The translations under genes were made by a program, and so were the position numbers. The notes under the pieces are model-generated. The model saw only the letters and a list, made by a program, of their open reading frames with translations, did not search any database and was not told the origin of the DNA. Source: Rhodeus uyekii (Eukaryota; Chordata; Actinopteri; Cypriniformes; Acheilognathidae). Taken from it: a DNA stretch of 64,000 nucleotides. The DNA is taken from the NCBI GenBank assembly GCA_037043235.1, contig JAWRVZ010000030.1:3863001-3927000 (forward strand), in the 5' to 3' direction. This document shows positions 60,075 to 64,000 of the stretch, in pieces. Position 1 is the stretch's first letter. Every line of letters begins with the position of its first letter.

Positions 60075-61422
60075 GACCTTAGGCTTGCATTAGTCCATGC
60101 GTATATAACTTTATGTGTTAGATCATTGGGACTAGTACTTAGAAGGTGAAATTTAAATATATGCTTTCATGATGCACTACCAAAGCCTTGATATAGACAT
60201 GATTTCCACAGAGAGGTTCATGCTATGAAGGTTTGACACTGAATGTGGATTTCACATGCAGGAGGGACTCTAGCCAGGAATCCTCAGGTCCATAATGTTA
60301 AGGTGGCGTTGAAAGCAGCATGTGGTATGTAGACTCGACACCTTAGTGTCATTAAATACACTTTAAGAATTCTAAAAAGCCTTTTATCACAGTAGGAAGA
60401 TGAACAAATTCCTTCAACTGTAGATCTAACACTGCTAAAAGCATAAGTGCTGATAAGTCACTCCTTAAATGCTACTTTTAACACACAACCTCCTGTCCTT
60501 CAAAAAGGAATACCTTCAGCACACATATAGGCCACATGCTGCCCCATATCTAAGAAGTTTATGCATGCTCAGATCTATATATGAAGCTGTGTGTGTCCAT
60601 GCATCCCTTTTTATATATTTGTACCATAGATGTAGCCATCTTAAGAGTATTATCTGAAGTTGACATTCACACGGTATAGCTAGCCGCTGCGGTGCACCCA
60701 ATTTCCCAGGGACCAAATGGGGCGAAAAGACGCGTTGACCGCGTTTATTTTTAACACACACCGGTTATGTAACAGCCCATCAACAGCCCAATCATTTAAA
60801 TGGTACAACTCGTGAACTATGTAAAGTAGGAGCCCACTGAAGCAATGCAATGGGCCCCTGCTGTAGCACGAGCAAAAGGTTAACACACCAGGGGGAATTA
60901 ATGTCTTAATGACACTATAATGAATGGGGAAATATGGGCGAAATGAGGAAATGTGTCCGTGAAGAGTAAGGACACACAAATGCATTAATTATCACCCACG
61001 TGGCCGAGCGAATGGTGGGAAAGACAGTCCGCTATAATGACAGCTATGAGAGTATGGTGCATGACAATAGGATGGTGGGCTTTCACATGAGGAAGAGAAA
61101 GGGGAGTGTAAATTAAGGGGCTTCCTCATAACATATTTCTTTCCAGTGACTCACCAGATGTTCTCTAGAAATTGCCATAAGTCAACATTCATTCAACTTC
61201 ACTTACAAAAAAAGTACCACGATAAAGTTATAACGATAATACCATGATACATTTAAATGTAGGGTAAGTCCCCACCTTTTTTTCTCTCTTGGTCATGGAT
61301 GGCACAAAAATTCAACTCAACAAATATAACGAATGGCTAGGCTCTTCTTAATTTTGCAATTTCTTCTGAAAATCAACATTTAATAAGATGAGGGTGATTG
61401 ATCTAATATATATATCTATATG

Positions 61423-61425
<3 letters not shown>
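60075..61425. other. Unannotated DNA between the two Tigger-like elements
   Basis: No exon is supported. Frames at 60469-60985 overlap on both strands without motifs. Confidence 0.4.

Positions 61426-61427
<2 letters not shown>

Positions 61428-61468
<41 letters not shown>
61428..61468. repeat. (TA)n microsatellite
   Basis: A TA run directly left of Tigger-like element B. A similar run lies directly right of it (62310-62345). Confidence 0.9.
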
Positions 61469-61472
<4 letters not shown>

Positions 61473-62306
61473 CAGTGGAATACGGTTATGTCGATGGCCT
61501 CGGGGGTTGCAAAAAAGCCTTGAGATAACCAACATCCAATATGGTGATTTGTTTGATGAAGCGATCGGCATGCTATAAAAATGTACTCAACAAATTCAGC
61601 TTTGTCCTGTCTTTTAATAACCGTGTTCTTCAATCCGCAGCAGCGCTGAGCAGAGCGCACTTCAGAACAGAAGCAAGTGTGTGTGTTTATGTAAGCCTCA
61701 TACTCATTGGTCAGTAACTACTCGTTACCGAACAATGTAAAAATATTTGAGAAAACCAATTAAATCAGAGAACGTAGGCTTTATGTGCACACAGCTGTGA
61801 GTGCTTTGGGATGTGGATGTGCCCACGGCAGCACTTGCTGCTCGTTGAGAAGCGTAAGAATGATATGTGCTTTCACTTCAAAGAGTCTCCAAAAGTCTCC
61901 AATAACTCCAGATATAGTCGTTTGATTGGTCGCTAGTCGCTTTTTTGAAAATGTGGTCTGAATACTCGCTAAATATAGCGACAAAGGCGTTAAGTTGGCG
62001 ACACTGTCCGCGAGTTCTCCTGCGGCTGCGCGTCACCACTGGAGATTCACGTGCGATCCACGTGCTACGCGAACTCAGCGCATGCGCAGTGAACTAGGTA
62101 CGATCTTAGTCACGAGTTAACCATGTGAAGTGGCGAATATGTCCCTCTTTTTTGCTCGAGATATTAGTGTTCGGCGACATTAAAGAATCAACATTACCGA
62201 AAAGAAAATGCTAAGAGAAATAGGGAGTTTGGCGGTTCCACTTCAAAAACATCGACATAATAGGATTGGCGAGTTAACCGTGGGTTGAGATAAGTGAACT
62301 CCACTG
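61473..62306. mobile_element. Tigger-like element B, inserted in a TA microsatellite
   Basis: The left end is CAGTGGAATACGGTTATGTC; the reversed right end is CAGTGGAGTTCACTTATCTC. TA flanks both sides, embedded in (TA)n. It is inverted relative to element A at 57980-59645 and carries extra internal sequence with repeated AAAAGTCTCCAA and TCGCTA units. Both copies hold the same short frame (LLNEQQVLPW), which is not recognisable transposase. Confidence 0.75.
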
Positions 62307-62309
<3 letters not shown>

Positions 62310-62348
<39 letters not shown>

Positions 62349-62440
62349 CTTGTATAAGATTACTTATAAGATTATATTATATTTATATTATATTTATACA
62401 ATTTTATATTGTATTTATAAGATTATATATATATATATAA
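62310..62440. repeat. (TA)n and TATAAGATTA repeats
   Basis: A TA run to 62345 is followed by several copies of TATAAGATTATA-like sequence and another short TA run. Confidence 0.85.
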
Positions 62441-62444
62441 TCTT

Positions 62445-64000
62445 TTGCGTGTATTACAGTAAAATAAACTGTTTTAGTGTCACAAATATACAAAAATAAA
62501 TATGCGAGTTTTTTTTTTCTTTCCTATTCTTTAAATACTATAGGCTATAGTGTCTATAGATCTCAAATACTATGGTGTCACACGGACAGTGCTTTACCCT
62601 ACAGACCATCACTGTCACATGGTCACATACTCCAGGGTAAAATGTTAACAATATGTTAAAGGCAATCCTGGCCTAATGGTTAGAGTGGGTTTCCATACTT
62701 GGCCTTCATGTCTCTTAATTTGAATTCAACAAATAGTAACATTATTGTAAATATTACCACTCAAAGAATACAATTTTGTTGCCACGGTACAAAGGAATAG
62801 TTCAACCATGAAACTATTCACATTCTGATTGGTTGTTTCAACGTAACTTCCAGAGCTAATCGATTCCATATTGCCATTAGTACTTCCCTTTAAAAGCACA
62901 ACCTACTCTCTGGCAGCAGTTGCATGTTTCTCTTAACTTTATGTTCTGAGCCTTTAGTAGAAGCAAGACATATTTGGTCTGCAGCAGCAGCATAGCAGAT
63001 CTAGTCTTATTTAAATTAATAAACCCATCCCAAGAGTTGAACAGAAATGAAACTCAAAAATGCAGTAGATGTGGCTTTGCCTCATGTTTCCATCTCGTCC
63101 CACTAATATCCAAAGAGTCTCAAATTGTCATTAATGCACATAAAAGCAGAGGTGTAACTGTGGTAGTAAACCTCAACTAGAGATATTCAAGAGCTTTCAT
63201 CATCAACCCACCGACAGTGCACTTCACAAAGATTAACAGGATTGAGGGAACGATCGTTTTTAAAAGGTCTTCACGTTTATTTCAGTCAGATCTTATGCCT
63301 GGATGGCTTGCATTTGGAATTTAAGAGTTGTTTATTGATAAGAACAGAAAAAGGAAAGGCTTTGCATGGGTGAGCTTGTCCGATTGCTCTCATTGATTTC
63401 AAATTGATCAATACATTTGCCTTTGCACCTGCTGTGATTTCAGGTCATTGCTTTGAATCAGTGTGGTTACATTTTTTTGTTTTTTACAACATAAAACGGC
63501 TTGCATTGTTACAATTAGGATTGTCAATAAATTCAAACCAGTTTCTAATCAAATTAACTAAAAAAAATTCTCCCAGTTAATTCAGTAAATATATAATTGC
63601 TAAGAAAAGCTCACAAAAGAAAGTACCTTTAATATATAAGGCTGTTGTGGAAGACAAGTGTTAAATATATATATCTATATATCAAACAGACATCACAAAA
63701 GTGTAGTGTTATTACTTGTTTAATTTCTGTCGTTGAAGACACACACACACACACATGTATTGCTTTGGTTTGCAATATGTTTTACAGTAATTGTTGATCC
63801 GGGATTATGTTAACATTAAATTCCTTACTATAGACTTTATGTACAGAACTTTTAATCGTGTTATTTTGTTGTTGTTAATTTTATTATAATTAATGGAGTG
63901 ACTGTGAGAGCATACTGCATAGTGTAATGTTATTCTTGCATTAACTCTTTAGTGCATTTCACAAAAACAACATGGCAACCCTAAAAGAGGTCTGAGGAAC
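62445..64000. other. Unannotated DNA to the window end
   Basis: No gene is recognised. GGCCTAATGGTTAGAGTGGG near 62671 resembles a tRNA-SINE A box, but no B box follows at the right distance. A short AC run lies near 63741. Confidence 0.4.

Noticed and set aside
62665..62700. tRNA/SINE head near GGCCTAATGGTTAGAGTGG
   Set aside because: Only an A-box-like motif; no B box or tail at the expected distance.

Overview
This window looks like AT-rich, gene-poor DNA from a teleost fish, probably a cyprinid or a close relative. The evidence is the repeat content: a tRNA-derived SINE with the fish-type 3' tail, Tc1-like and Tigger/mariner-like elements with TA target duplications, several hAT-type MITEs with 8-bp duplications, a DIRS remnant, LINE 3' ends and many long (TA)n tracts. 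I recognise no host protein-coding exon, tRNA or rRNA gene. The only long open frames are in one retroelement.

The centrepiece is a young LTR retrotransposon at 25659-35758. Two LTRs of about 1.45 kb (25659-27112 and 34307-35758) differ by only about five substitutions and two small indels. The insertion is flanked by the 5-bp target duplication TCAAC. Inside are a 1.8-kb leader, an intact 631-codon gag (28915-30810), a single UGA stop in the context UGA-CUA-G, and then an in-frame pro/pol frame (30811-33384). The pol frame carries a retropepsin with DTGAD, a second retropepsin-like domain that has lost its catalytic Asp, a beta-rich linker, and only the first part of reverse transcriptase. 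The rest of RT, RNase H and integrase are deleted, so the copy is non-autonomous although gag and protease are intact.

Left of it (1-25.6 kb): a hAT-type MITE nested in an inverted-repeat element (42-678); a 50-bp foldback (3050-3170); LTR-like fragments (about 3.5-4.2, 5.55-5.8, 16.6-16.9, 18.3-18.5 kb); a mariner-like element with a nested solo LTR (8377-9376); a large hAT-like element (9399-10334); a Tigger-like MITE (11.45-11.81 kb); a perfect 24-bp hairpin (14000-14054); a degenerate tandem repeat (14.2-14.77 kb); a SINE and an L2-type LINE 3' end (17.1-18.3 kb); a 373-bp MITE (21023-21395); and a minus-strand solo LTR (23615-23905).

Right of it (35.8-64 kb): a hAT MITE with a perfect 8-bp TSD (36346-36657) and an inverted relative at 41.2 kb; a decayed DIRS element on the minus strand (38.6-39.84 kb); a second Tigger-like MITE (41609-41944); a SINE (44.57-44.73 kb); a dead Tc1-like transposon carrying an insertion (46662-48277); a minus-strand LINE 3' end (50.74-51.06 kb); a CpG-rich 573-bp MITE (53051-53623); a hAT-type element (55630-56411); and two related Tigger-like elements in inverted orientation (57980-59645 and 61473-62306), the first split by an 840-bp MITE with its own 18-bp terminal repeats. 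The remainder is unannotated AT-rich DNA. Some blocks are compositionally richer and could be conserved non-coding elements, but a single sequence cannot show that.
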